From Gonocerus acuteangulatus (taxonomy: Eukaryota; Arthropoda; Insecta; Hemiptera; Coreidae), in assembly GCA_946811695.1 (NCBI GenBank), contig OX328124.1, positions 57,477,459 to 57,541,458 of the forward strand: DNA of 64,000 nt, given 5' to 3'. This document shows, in pieces, positions 13,681 through 22,188 of this stretch. The translations under genes and the position numbers were made by a program. Within the stretch, counting starts at the first letter, position 1; the number at the start of each line of letters is the position of its first letter. Below the pieces are notes generated by a model that made no database searches, was not told the origin of the DNA, and saw only the letters and a list, made by a program, of their open reading frames with translations.

Positions 13681-13682
<2 letters not shown>
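11601..13682. repeat. Near-perfect 2.1-kb palindrome (arms about 1 kb)
   Basis: The left arm (11601-12619) reads as the reverse complement of the right arm (12682-13682). A 76-codon frame in each arm (minus 12221-12451, plus 12834-13064) is identical in translation. Visible differences are almost confined to the lengths of the internal (TA)n tracts. The outer borders match at AGCTACAGAGCG and CGCTCTGTAGCT. The spacer (12620-12681) is itself a small transposon hairpin. Part of each arm is shared with the interior of the Helitron-like elements at 55285 and 57026. The right arm abuts a SINE inserted in a TA tract. Confidence 0.9.
12622..12680 (-). mobile_element. Miniature pogo-type element ends at palindrome centre
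   Basis: The spacer holds GGCTAAAGGTACAACA and its inverse, TGTTGTACCTTTAGCC. These are the terminal sequences of the element at 13983-15834. Read on the minus strand it begins AGGGAATGTGTTGTACC, like the full element's left end, and continues into CACCGAGGCT. It is therefore an end-only derivative, able to form a hairpin, located exactly between the two palindrome arms. Confidence 0.7.
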
Positions 13683-13715
<33 letters not shown>

Positions 13716-13754
<39 letters not shown>

Positions 13755-13913
13755 GGCGCATCTACTTCTAGGTCATTAGCGCCGACATCCAGGGTACAGC
13801 GAGGAATTTTCCCAACGAGCCCTGAGATGAGAAAATTCCTGCCGGAGGTGGGGATCGAACCCACCATCTCCCGCTTATGAATCCAAGGCGCTAACCATTA
13901 GACCACGGGAGAC

Positions 13914-13916
<3 letters not shown>
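13716..13916 (-). mobile_element. SINE family 1 copy inside a TA tract
   Basis: Minus-strand SINE with head (GTCTCCCGTGGTCTAATGG), box B-like GGTTCGATCCC, body, 3' hairpin and a long T run (13716-13752, the poly-A tail). Both flanks are (TA)n, so the target duplication cannot be read. It lies just outside the right palindrome arm. Confidence 0.85.
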
Positions 13917-13987
<71 letters not shown>

Positions 13988-14839
13988 GAATGTGTTGTAC
14001 CTTTAGCCACCGAGGCTGTGGCGGCATGTAGCAACATTTTATAAATTTTGGTGTAATAAGTGTTTAGCTCCTTCACTAGAGGGCTTGTGTAACCTACTTT
14101 GGATTATTTAAGTCAAAGAGGATTCTTGCAAAAAATATTTATTCATTTCTATCATAAAAATGTAAGTTACTTATTGATGAAGTTTTGCCTCATAATATTT
14201 TTGGTATTATGTCTTTTTAGATGGAAATCTTTTGACAAAGTAGCTATTACAATAAGAAATATGGTGTAGCTTCTGAAATTGATTTATCTTAACCCTAAAA
14301 TGTTTAGCATGCTTTTAAATTTGCACTACCATGGTGTTATAACCTCTGACCACCACTAGTTGTTGTTCCTTTGATCAGGTCAAAGGTACAACACACCTGA
14401 GTAATATTTTCATAATTCATCTTTTATGTTCATCTAATACAACTTTTAAAAATAATTAATAATGGTTGCTACAATTGTTAAAAGAATTTAAAAAATAATA
14501 AATGAAATAAGTTCAAACTGACTTTATCAATCCTCAGTGTAGCAGTTCGAACCTATCACCCCCTACCATTCCATTTGTAAGGCCTCATCCAAAATCGCAG
14601 GCAAGGAAAATGTCAAATAGGGGCCGGCCTAAAGGGAAACCTCGTATACTGACATATTCCTGAAAAGCTAATTTTTTTTTTATTTATTTGTTTTTTAGAG
14701 CTCGCTAATGTGTGATTTTCTGTTTCGAAAATTGATTAGTGGGTATTATTGAAGGTGAAAGAAAAAAAAGAAAGCACTTCCCTAAACATAAGACACCACA
14801 TACAAATAAACCCCTTCCTAAAAAAGGTGGTAAATAAAA

Positions 14840-15236
14840 AGAAAATTATTCTAATAACAGTTCAGATTCTGATACTGACACCGAAATTTCTTCACGAGAA
14901 AGTGACGTTGATCTGTCTGATAAATGTCGTGAGTTAAGTCGATAACCAGCAACAATTTGAAAAATATGATTTGGAAAAAGGAAATTTTGTACTTGTTACA
15001 AAATAAAAGTAAAAAGACTATTACATATTTAGTCGCAGAGATCTGTGGTATTAAATGTCCAATGTTTAAGATCCAATATTTGAAAAAAACAAACTTTAAG
15101 TGACAAGTTTATGAGAGATGATAAAAATTTGTATGATATTGATATTGAAGAGATTGTGGCTAAACTTCTATACCCTACTAGAGGATCTGCTTGACAGTTA
15201 AAACGTTTACCGATTGGACTGGATTTTTCGGCATAT
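14840..15236 (+). pseudogene. Transposase C-terminal domain remnant
   Basis: With several stops and frameshifts, the plus strand reads an acidic serine-rich linker (SDSDTDTEISSRESD). This is followed by pieces resembling the small C-terminal domain found in many insect CENP-B/pogo-type transposases: FVLVT, a KKTITYLVAEI-like strand, FKIQYL, and DIEEIVAKLLYPTRG. The catalytic core is absent. I recognise the domain pattern by memory of the family; a profile search would decide it. Confidence 0.45.
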
Positions 15237-15301
15237 TAAGCATAACATAATATCAATAATAGCTTTTTTATTATGCTTACATCCTTGTCCTGTATTTATT
15301 A

Positions 15302-15513
15302 TTTATTTAAGTTTTAACGTCCATTTATTATTAACTACGAATTTTAGGACGGGTTATCTATAGGTTACCACCCTTTTCTAGCCAGGATACGGGGTGATGC
15401 CTTTTCTTTTTTCAAAAGAAAAGCCACCGCCCCTAGTGGGAATCGAACCCACGACCTTTGGCACGGAGTGTTAAGAGCTCACACCTTAACCCTCACGGCT
15501 ACCGGGTCTCCAA
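15302..15513 (-). mobile_element. SINE family 2 (class II tRNA-derived), full copy
   Basis: On the minus strand the head resembles tRNA-Ser/Leu: GGTAGCCGTGAGGGTTAAGG for the D arm, and GTGGGTTCGATTCCCAC for the T arm. An extra segment between them fits a long variable arm. A shared body and an AT-rich 3' tail follow. ATTTATTA occurs on both sides (15294-15301 and 15514-15521) and is the likely target duplication. It lies inside the pogo-like element and is therefore younger. Other copies: 42313-42507, 47782-47968 and 63947-64000. Confidence 0.75.
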
Positions 15514-16072
15514 ATTTATTAAACTTACAATTAATTACAATATTACTGAATACAATTTTTTTTCTGCACTGCTGTGTTGTTTTCATGTGGTCAGAGGTAC
15601 AACACCCCATGGTCAAAGGTACAACTACATGTTGTACCTTTGATCACTGTACAATTATTTTTTTTAAAAATAATAAAAAATATTAAATATAAAGCGAGAA
15701 CCTTGAAAAAAGTAAATATGATTAGCAATGGCATACTAATTACAATGAAATAAAAAAAATGAATTTAGCCTTAATATTCAAGCTAAGAAAAATTGAATAT
15801 TGCAAAGTGGTCAAAGGTACAACACCTTCCCCTATATATATATTTGAACCAGCCTCATTTACTTGATCTATGGGATCTGAAACGTGAGTGAAGTTTTCTA
15901 GTCTGCACTTCTGGATTACGTCAAGAGGTCTACCTCATAAGCGGGTGTTTTAGACAATCTTGTGACAATGTCTGTATTATCTTTTAAAGTGGTTTCTTCA
16001 GTGTGGTCGCCTATCCCTGTATTTAATCCTATGTTGTTGTTTATGTAATTACACTTAACAGTGAAATAAATA

Positions 16073-16836
16073 TCCCAAAAAAAATATAAATGTGAAATAG
16101 AGGCCAAGTTCGTCTCCCCACAAAGAAACACTCCCTTCCCCAAAAATATCCCCTCCTAAACCCCTCTCCAAAATGCCTTACCATCCTACACTCCAAAACA
16201 GTAGTATGAGTTAGTGTATTATGTGCACCATATTTTCAACCAAAAATATTTGCCGATACAAGAGATGATACAAGAAAGAAATGTCCAAGTTCATTACTTG
16301 GAAGACCTCATAGTTACTTACTAAGAACAGTAAAGACACTTCAACTTACCTTTAAAAACAACAATAAAAATACTTATATCCAGTTACTAAAATATCACTT
16401 TCCTCAAAAAGATATATTCTTAAACTTGGCAATGTTTTATTTGTGCCGAAATTATCTTTAGAGAGAAAACTAAACATTGCCAAGTTTAAGAATATACCTT
16501 TTTGAGGAAAGTGATATTTTAGTAACTGGATATAAGTATTTTTATTGTTGTTTTTAAAGGTCAGTTGAAGTGTCTTTACTGTTCTTAGTAAGGAACTATG
16601 AGGTCTTCCAAGTAATGAACTTGGACATTTCTTTCTTGTATCATCTCTTGTATTGGCAAATATTTTTGGTTGAAAATATGGTGCACATAATACACTAACT
16701 CATACTACTGTTTTGGAGTGTAGGATGGTAAGGCGTTTTTGGGGGGTTTTAGGAGGGGATATTTTTGGGGAAGGGAGTGTTTCTTTGTGGGGTGACGAAC
16801 TTGGCCTCTATTTCACATTTATGTTTTTTGGGGATC
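16073..16836. mobile_element. Foldback element A, copy 1 (365-bp arms)
   Basis: The left arm (16073-16437) is the reverse complement of the right arm (16472-16836) with few mismatches and a 34-nt loop. The outer ends are CCCAAAAAA/TTTTTTGGGG type. It forms the left end of a longer dispersed repeat running to 18397. The second copy (35552-36064) has lost most of its left arm. Confidence 0.85.
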
Positions 16837-16965
16837 TCATTACTTTTTTCTAAGTATTAAATAGAATTTAGTTGCCGCATAAAGTTCTCCTTACTGCTTG
16901 ATATTTGATACCAATAATCAACCTACATACATCTAATCACTAGACTGGAAAAGTTAGAAGCTCTT

Positions 16966-17280
16966 CCAGATGACATTACTCTAGAGGACAAATTGATTGC
17001 TCTCTTAACTAAACTATTACACTGTAAAACACAGGAACCTTATCCCGAGGATAAAGATCACAATAGGGAAAGCGTAGAAGGCCTTCAAGAAAAAGTCAAG
17101 AACAAAGACGATACATTTTGGGTTTGTGATCCTAAACTTCGTAATTTAGATGGCTCGACTATGAAAAACTTAGTATCTGCTTTCAAGTATATTATGCAGT
17201 TAACCCCTACAACTTTATTTACTACATTTAACAAAGAAGTCACAACTGTTGTTGTTAAGATGCGTCGAAATGTTTCTTAA
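16966..17280 (+). CDS. Conserved small ORF inside the composite repeat, copy 1
   Basis: A frame of about 105 codons ends at the TAA at 17278-17280. It begins in sequence reading RLEKLEALPDDITLEDKL; no ATG is visible at the start. The same frame occurs at 37246-37586 with about four amino-acid changes (A/S, E/K, V/D, G/D) and an intact stop. The protein is charged in its first half (PEDKDHNRES) and ends LTPTTLFTTFNKEVTT followed by a basic tail. I do not recognise the family. It could be a captured host exon or a transposon-encoded peptide. Composition is less AT-rich than the flanks. Upstream is foldback A, and downstream are the 124-bp tandem repeats. Confidence 0.4.
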   Translation, partial: PDDITLEDKLIALLTKLLHCKTQEPYPEDKDHNRESVEGLQEKVKNKDDTFWVCDPKLRNLDGSTMKNLVSAFKYIMQLTPTTLFTTFNKEVTTVVVKMRRNVS

Positions 17281-17397
17281 AACATCAAATATAGGTTCTC
17301 CTTACCAAGAAGATTCATTTGATACCCCGCATGATGGGTTTCAGAAGGAATGATGGCTTTCCAATGGAACAAAACGTCATAGGTAAAATGATACTCC

Positions 17398-17880
17398 CGT
17401 ATCAAGACCTACCTGCGTGCCAAGTTTGGTCAAAATAGGCCAAACGGTGTGAATTTGTATAAGGAACAAACATACAGACAGTCAGCTGAAAGACCTTTTT
17501 TACCTGGCCTAGTGCATTCCCCGGACCAAGGCCTACCTGTGTGCCAAGTTTGGTCAAAATCGGTTAAACGGAGTGAATTTGTGTAAGGAACAAACATGCA
17601 GACAGATGGCTGATAGACGATTTTGACCTAGCCTATGACACTACCCGGATAAAGACCTACCTATATACCATGTTTGGTCAAAATCGATCAAATCGTGTGG
17701 ATTTGTGTAAGGAATAAACAGTTAGGCAGACAGCTGATAGACTATTTTGAACTATCCTATGACACGCCCCGGATCAAGACCGACATGTGTGTCAAATTTT
17801 GTCAAAATCGGTCAAACAGTGTGTATTTGTATAAGGAACAAACAGACAGACAGACAGCTGGCATAAAATTTTGACCGAGC
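17398..17880. repeat. 124-bp tandem repeat array, four units
   Basis: The landmark ATCAAGACCTACCTG recurs, with substitutions, at about 17401, 17524, 17649 and 17773. Each unit contains AAGTTTGGTCAAAAT, CAAACGGTGTG and GGAACAAAC. The same unit forms arrays inside most Helitron-type elements of this window. The reading AYDTPRIKTYLC recurs because units near 124 bp drift in and out of frame; it is not a gene. Confidence 0.8.
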
Positions 17881-18846
17881 CTTTATGCGTCTAATTGTTT
17901 CTTAAAAAATCAAATATAGGTTCTTCATACCGAGACGATTCATTTGATACCCCACATCATGGGTTTCGGAAAGAATGACAGGTTTCCGAAGGAAGAACAA
18001 AGCTGGCACGCCCCCGCCCCGGAAGCGGAGTCAAACACAACTTTTCAGGATTTTTCGATTTTTTTCTTTAATAACACCTTAATATATATCATCATGCAAA
18101 ATTTCAAGTCTCTAGCATCATGGGAAGTGCCTAATAATTTTGATGAGTCAGTGAGTGAGTGAGTCCTATAAATCCCGATTTTCGATCGCTTATATCTCAG
18201 AAACTATTTGAGGTAGAATTATGAAAATTTCCAGTTTTACTCACATCTAGTAGTATAATACCTGTGTAATTTTTTTTTTTTTTATCTTTACCTGGTTGAA
18301 AGTTATGAGAGGGTAAAAATCGGTTCTAAGACCTCCTGTAATATACACACAGTATGCTTAGGCCGGAACTTGGCCTGGCGCACTACCGTGCGCCTAGATT
18401 TCAATGAAACCAGTTTACTAAATGAGGAACATATTTGTGATAGTGATTTCCTTAGCAATGTCCCGAAGCCGAAGAGGCAGAGTGATTTTCGCTTAAGAGT
18501 TGGGTACTTTAAGATTCATATGCATTGTGCCGCCTAAAATCTATCTTTTCTTCAAGTTATTATAAACTTCTTAAATTTTTCATGAAATATTAAAACAAAA
18601 TATGAGCTGTTTCTATTCCAGCATTTCCTAATTATACTAGGAATAAGAATTTAAACATCCTGATACAAGATGATACAGTTTCTGAGAGTTTGACTTTTTT
18701 CTTGATTGCTCAAAATTTCTAAAATTTTCCTTATATATCTTTTATATATATATATATTCCACTTGTTCTTTTTTCTTTATTTGGCAGAGGGTCGATGAAG
18801 CAGAACACCATTTGTTTTTGTTCAACTATTTTATTTCATCTATTTT

Positions 18847-18888
18847 GCCCGACATGTTTCGTGCCTCAATTCGCACCTCTTCAGGGGC
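18847..18888 (-). ncRNA. Hammerhead-ribozyme-like motif, left arm
   Basis: Exact mirror of the right-arm motif on the opposite strand, because the palindrome is perfect. Transcription from either direction would yield one sense motif and one antisense copy in the same RNA, which could fold into the long hairpin instead of the ribozyme. Confidence 0.5.
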
Positions 18889-18991
18889 TTTCCTTATCGG
18901 GAAGTCCTCTCGTCATGTGTACTGGCTTGAGTCAGGTATTACGCCTGACTCAAGCCAGTACACATGACGAGAGGACTTCCCGATAAGGAAA

Positions 18992-19033
18992 GCCCCTGAA
19001 GAGGTGCGAATTGAGGCACGAAACATGTCGGGC
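18992..19033 (+). ncRNA. Hammerhead-ribozyme-like motif, right arm
   Basis: The elements occur in canonical order. GCCC (18992-18995) is the 5' strand of stem I. CTGAAGA (18996-19002) matches CUGANGA. Stem II is GTGC/GCAC around a loop, with one extra G beside it. GAAA (19020-19023) follows, then ACATGT, a self-complementary minimal stem III, then the cleavage base C at 19029. GGGC (19030-19033) pairs with GCCC. The tiny stem III suggests activity as a dimer, as described for Penelope-type ribozymes. The unpaired G in stem II may reduce activity. Confidence 0.5.
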
Positions 19034-19150
19034 AAAATAGATGAAATAAAATAGTTGAACAAAAACAAATGGTGTTCTGCTTCATCGACCCTCTGCCAAA
19101 TAAAGAAAAAAGAACAAGTGGAAAATATATATTGGGTCATATTCAGAAGA

Positions 19151-19153
<3 letters not shown>

Positions 19154-19214
<61 letters not shown>

Positions 19215-20350
19215 TATATATTTGTCAAATACCACTCACTCACTCATCTATCAACGCCCAGCCCAAGCGGCTCGACAGAAAATTTTGAAATTTTGCATGG
19301 ACACTCCCTATATAACGTAGGCACTCGCTAAGAAAGGATTTTTTGATATTCATAATTTTAAAGTTTAAAGTTTGAGTTGGTTAGAGAAGGCAAGCTTAGG
19401 CAGCCTGCGTTGCCAGGACGATAAAGAACAGCTGTTACCTTACATTCTCTATCTCATAGTTTTATTTCTAATTGAGGTTAATTTCCACTATGATGGCAGA
19501 CCTTGAATTACTAGAAATTAACTGTCCCTCATAGAGTTTTAATTGCGTTTCTTTTCTGCCTGTCCCCGTCAGATAGGCTTGCCATATTTTTGGAGAGTTA
19601 AACCGGTACACATTAATATGGGATGGGCATACCGGGGGGGGGGGGGGGGCGATAAAAAGAGTACAAATTATAAGCAAAATGGTTGGTGAGTTTTAAGCCT
19701 AGCAAGTAACGGGAAGGGGGAATCCTAAACTGTTAGTCTACCCAAACCTTAAAAATAAGAACGGAACTTTTTTTGCTACTTGATTTTCTTAAAACAATCT
19801 CTCAGCCAAAGAGTAGTGTCTGGCAGCTGGCAGCACTGTGCAGGTAGTTCCAGCGTTTTACAGTTAGATTACTTCTCATTTCTTTGACACTGTGAGCAGT
19901 AGTAAAAATGTTAATTGTAGAAAAGTAACCAATTTAAAAAAGATTCTTATAAACATGAATTCATTACTTTTTACGTCTTACAGCCTTTTCCGGGACATTG
20001 ATAAAACTGGGCGGGACACCGAAACAATTGCAAAATACCGGGACAGTCCCGGTCAAACCGTGATGCATATCCTTAGGTTTTCCAGGCGAGGTAATAATAT
20101 CCGGAACCCTTGCACAGCCTCCTCGCCTATAACCTTGGTAATACTCGTAAATATATTGGGTGTTACCATATGACTTCTTGGAAACATAAACGTTTAAAGT
20201 TTAACGTCCATTGAATAAAATATAGTATGACGGGAACCGTGGTGTAATAAACTGCACAGAAATGTATAGTAACGTAATTTTAATGAAACATTATTTAACG
20301 CAATTAAATAACTACTTATCTGCCGTGACAAAGCACGGGTATTCAGCTAG
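19154..20350 (+). mobile_element. Helitron-type element with CTAG 3' end
   Basis: The right end reads CCGTGACAAAGCACGG (a hairpin), then GTATTCAG, then CTAG at 20347-20350, followed by T: a canonical Helitron 3' terminus. The left part starts at a (TA)n tract (19154-19212). It contains the CACTCACTCACTCATC and GAAATTTTGCATGGAC words seen, inverted, near the right end of the composite repeat at 18000-18160. The precise 5' TC was not located. It carries the dispersed repeat 19573-19919. Confidence 0.5.
19573..19919 (+). repeat. Dispersed repeat, copy 1
   Basis: From ATAGGCTTGCCATATTTTTGG it shares landmarks with 45892-46262. These are GGGCATACCGG followed by a G run, GGTGAGTTTTAAGC, TGTTAGTCTA, and GTTAGATTACTTCT followed by CTTTGA. 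No coding potential. The G run (19636-19650) is length-variable between copies. Confidence 0.7.
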
Positions 20351-20781
20351 TGTATATATATATATATATATTGTATATTGCGCTTATTAGGCCAAAAAAA
20401 TATTATTTTCTGCAGATTTATTTATTTCCTTTTGTTGCAAAGGGTTTTTAGAATTTGCAGCTCTTTTTTTAAAAGGCCTACTTGTCTTTTAAAACAATTT
20501 GCTCGTAACATTTCTCACATTAATAAATCTTAATTGACTGATATATTATGTAAAAATATTAATCTCCCGAAATATCCATATTAGCTATGTCAATTTCTAA
20601 ATCAATGATTTTAAAATTATTTTTGAAGTTTTAATAGCAAGGGCCAATCTACCAAATTCAAACTTAAATAGAGGGAGGGAAGATACATGCTATAATGTTC
20701 ATTAAAGTCATCAAATAGACCTTTCATGACGAAGTATAAGTAAGTATTATTGAAATGAAACCAGATAATATTTTGTTTCAG

Positions 20782-20967
20782 GAAATGATGTCTAAAGGAA
20801 GCAGAGGGAGGTGGATTAAAGTGGACATAACACCCCTCGTGTCGGAGTGGTTCAAGCTGCCGAGCGAAAACAAGGGACTCGCCATCCAAGCGACAATGGC
20901 TGGTCCAGGATCCACTAACAGCAACCCCCGAATTGTAACATCAACTCAAACTGATGCGTCTTCATAT
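20782..20967 (+). CDS. myo: Myoglianin, second propeptide exon in the window
   Basis: Exactly 62 codons, phase 0 at both ends, with acceptor TTTGTTTCAG and donor TAT|GTAAGT. The translation contains RGRWIKVDITPLVSEWFKLP and then NKGLAIQATM. These match the conserved W(I/Q)SIDV...WL and NLGIEIKA strands of the myostatin/GDF11 propeptide arm. The propeptide keeps the mature dimer latent until furin and tolloid-type proteases act. Base composition is distinctly more GC-rich than the intron. In-frame codons reach back to 20755 only because the intron happens to be open there; the splice site fixes the true start. Confidence 0.9.
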
Positions 20968-21504
20968 GTAAGTAACAATACAATGAGAGACTTCAGTTTT
21001 GGTGCCTCCATAATGTTTCCTTTTAAAACTTTTTTCCTGACTTTGAGTAAAGAAGAAACCTGCTTTTGGCAAGGCAAAAAATGCCGCTGCTTAGTGACAA
21101 ATGCATTAAGAAAATATGGGCAGATGAAATTAGTTTTGTTTGTGATTGGTGTGCGCAAAGGCACGTTGTGTGGTGTGTGTATGTGTCTTAGCTCTCTAAC
21201 ACATCGATAACAAATTTATATTTTGTGCAAGAAAATATATTGTTGTCAAGAAAAATTGATTTTTCATTGCCTGCAGAATCCGCCAGTAATATGTTTTTTT
21301 ATTTTTGTTGTAAAATTGACTTTTTATTAATATTTTACCATGGGTGATAGACAAAAAAGAACAAACATAGACACAGACTATGATGTATAAAAGTCTGATG
21401 CTTTGACGTTACAATTTTGGTTAAAAAAAAAACGTTGTGCCAGTGGTAAGACTGCTGGTTAAGAACTTAAGATTTTATTTATCATATTAAGTATATTTTT
21501 AATT

Positions 21505-21505
<1 letters not shown>

Positions 21506-21568
<63 letters not shown>
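21506..21568. repeat. (TA)n(GT)n compound microsatellite
   Basis: TA units followed directly by about ten GT units in intron 2. Confidence 0.9.
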
Positions 21569-22188
21569 ATTCACTAACACCAGACTTGTACTTTAGTATA
21601 TTGTTTATTTGCTTTTAGTTTTTCACATTTCAGTAGCATATTGCTCGTAAACTTCCCTTCATTTTATAGAAGATTAATAGTATTTCCTCTTTAGAAATAA
21701 CTGTATTCTTGTCAGTTTGTTATGTCAATTTATGTTTTCAAATATATTTCCTCATTCACTCTCATGTCTGTGTGGTGGGTGTGGATCTATGGGAATGCAA
21801 GGAGATTTGCAACATGTTACAAACTAACTCTGAGAAGTGGGCATTGTATTAGTAGAAATAGGGAGAGAGAATGAGAGAAGGAGGGTGGGGGGTGAGAGAG
21901 AGAATTACTAATGTTATTATCAGAAGAGTCATAATTAAACTTGCATTTGTAGTTCAAACCAAAGACAAACAAAGTATATAGTGTAAATGAGTTCCAATAG
22001 AAATAAGCTATAACAGGCAAATACGTAGCAATTGTTTCTACATTTTTTTTTCAACACTGGGGAGGCATGCGACAATTTTCTTCAACACGTAAATAGTCTT
22101 GAATTTTAGAAAACAGCTTAACATTTATAGGAAAAATTTTTATTCAAATCATTTTCTCTGCTTCATGCTCATATAAAAATAGCATCTA

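Larger units (their letters stand above)
13983..15834 (+). mobile_element. pogo/Tigger-like DNA transposon remnant
   Basis: The terminal inverted repeats are about 25 bp: GGGAATGTGTTGTACC with continuation TTTAGCCAC at the left, and GTGGTCAAAGGTACAAC with continuation ACCTTCCC at the right. The element sits between TA dinucleotides in a TA-rich target. Further copies of GGTACAAC in both orientations lie inside (about 14380 and 15590-15640). It contains a transposase C-terminal remnant and is split by a SINE at 15302-15513. The assignment to the pogo branch of Tc1/mariner rests on the TA target and the remnant's resemblance, and is tentative. Confidence 0.6.
16837..18397 (+). mobile_element. 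Composite dispersed repeat, copy 1 (right part)
   Basis: This region, together with foldback A, matches 36065-38779. The two copies diverge immediately after CTAGAT (CTAG at 18394-18397 and 38776-38779), so this is a true right boundary. It ends in a strong hairpin, GGCGCACTACCGTGCGCC, directly before TAG, which recalls Helitron or Helentron 3' ends but lacks the usual 10-12 base gap. The left boundaries also coincide, at the foldback's outer end. Confidence 0.6.
18757..19123. mobile_element. Perfect palindrome of Penelope-like terminal sequence
   Basis: The arms 18757-18936 and 18944-19123 are exact reverse complements by eye over 180 bp, with a 7-bp loop (TATTACG). Each arm contains GAGGCACGAAACATGTCGGG and a neighbouring CCTGAAGAGG motif, typical of the ribozyme-bearing ends of Penelope-like retroelements. 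No reverse transcriptase or GIY-YIG sequence lies nearby, so this is a terminal fragment in head-to-head arrangement. TA tracts flank both sides. Confidence 0.75.
4793..20781 (+). other. myo: Intron 1 of myoglianin (about 16.0 kb)
   Basis: Bounded by GT at 4793 and an AG ending at 20781, phase 0. It holds most of the repeats described between these positions: tandem repeats, Helitron termini, two palindromes, a pogo-like transposon, SINEs and a ribozyme-like motif. About 4930-6180, 8430-9240 and 18400-18750 contain no recognisable feature. Confidence 0.75.

Noticed and set aside
20755..21210. A 151-codon single-exon gene
   Set aside because: Its first part is the myoglianin exon and its ends are intron sequence. 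Clear splice sites at 20781/20782 and 20967/20968 define the real exon.
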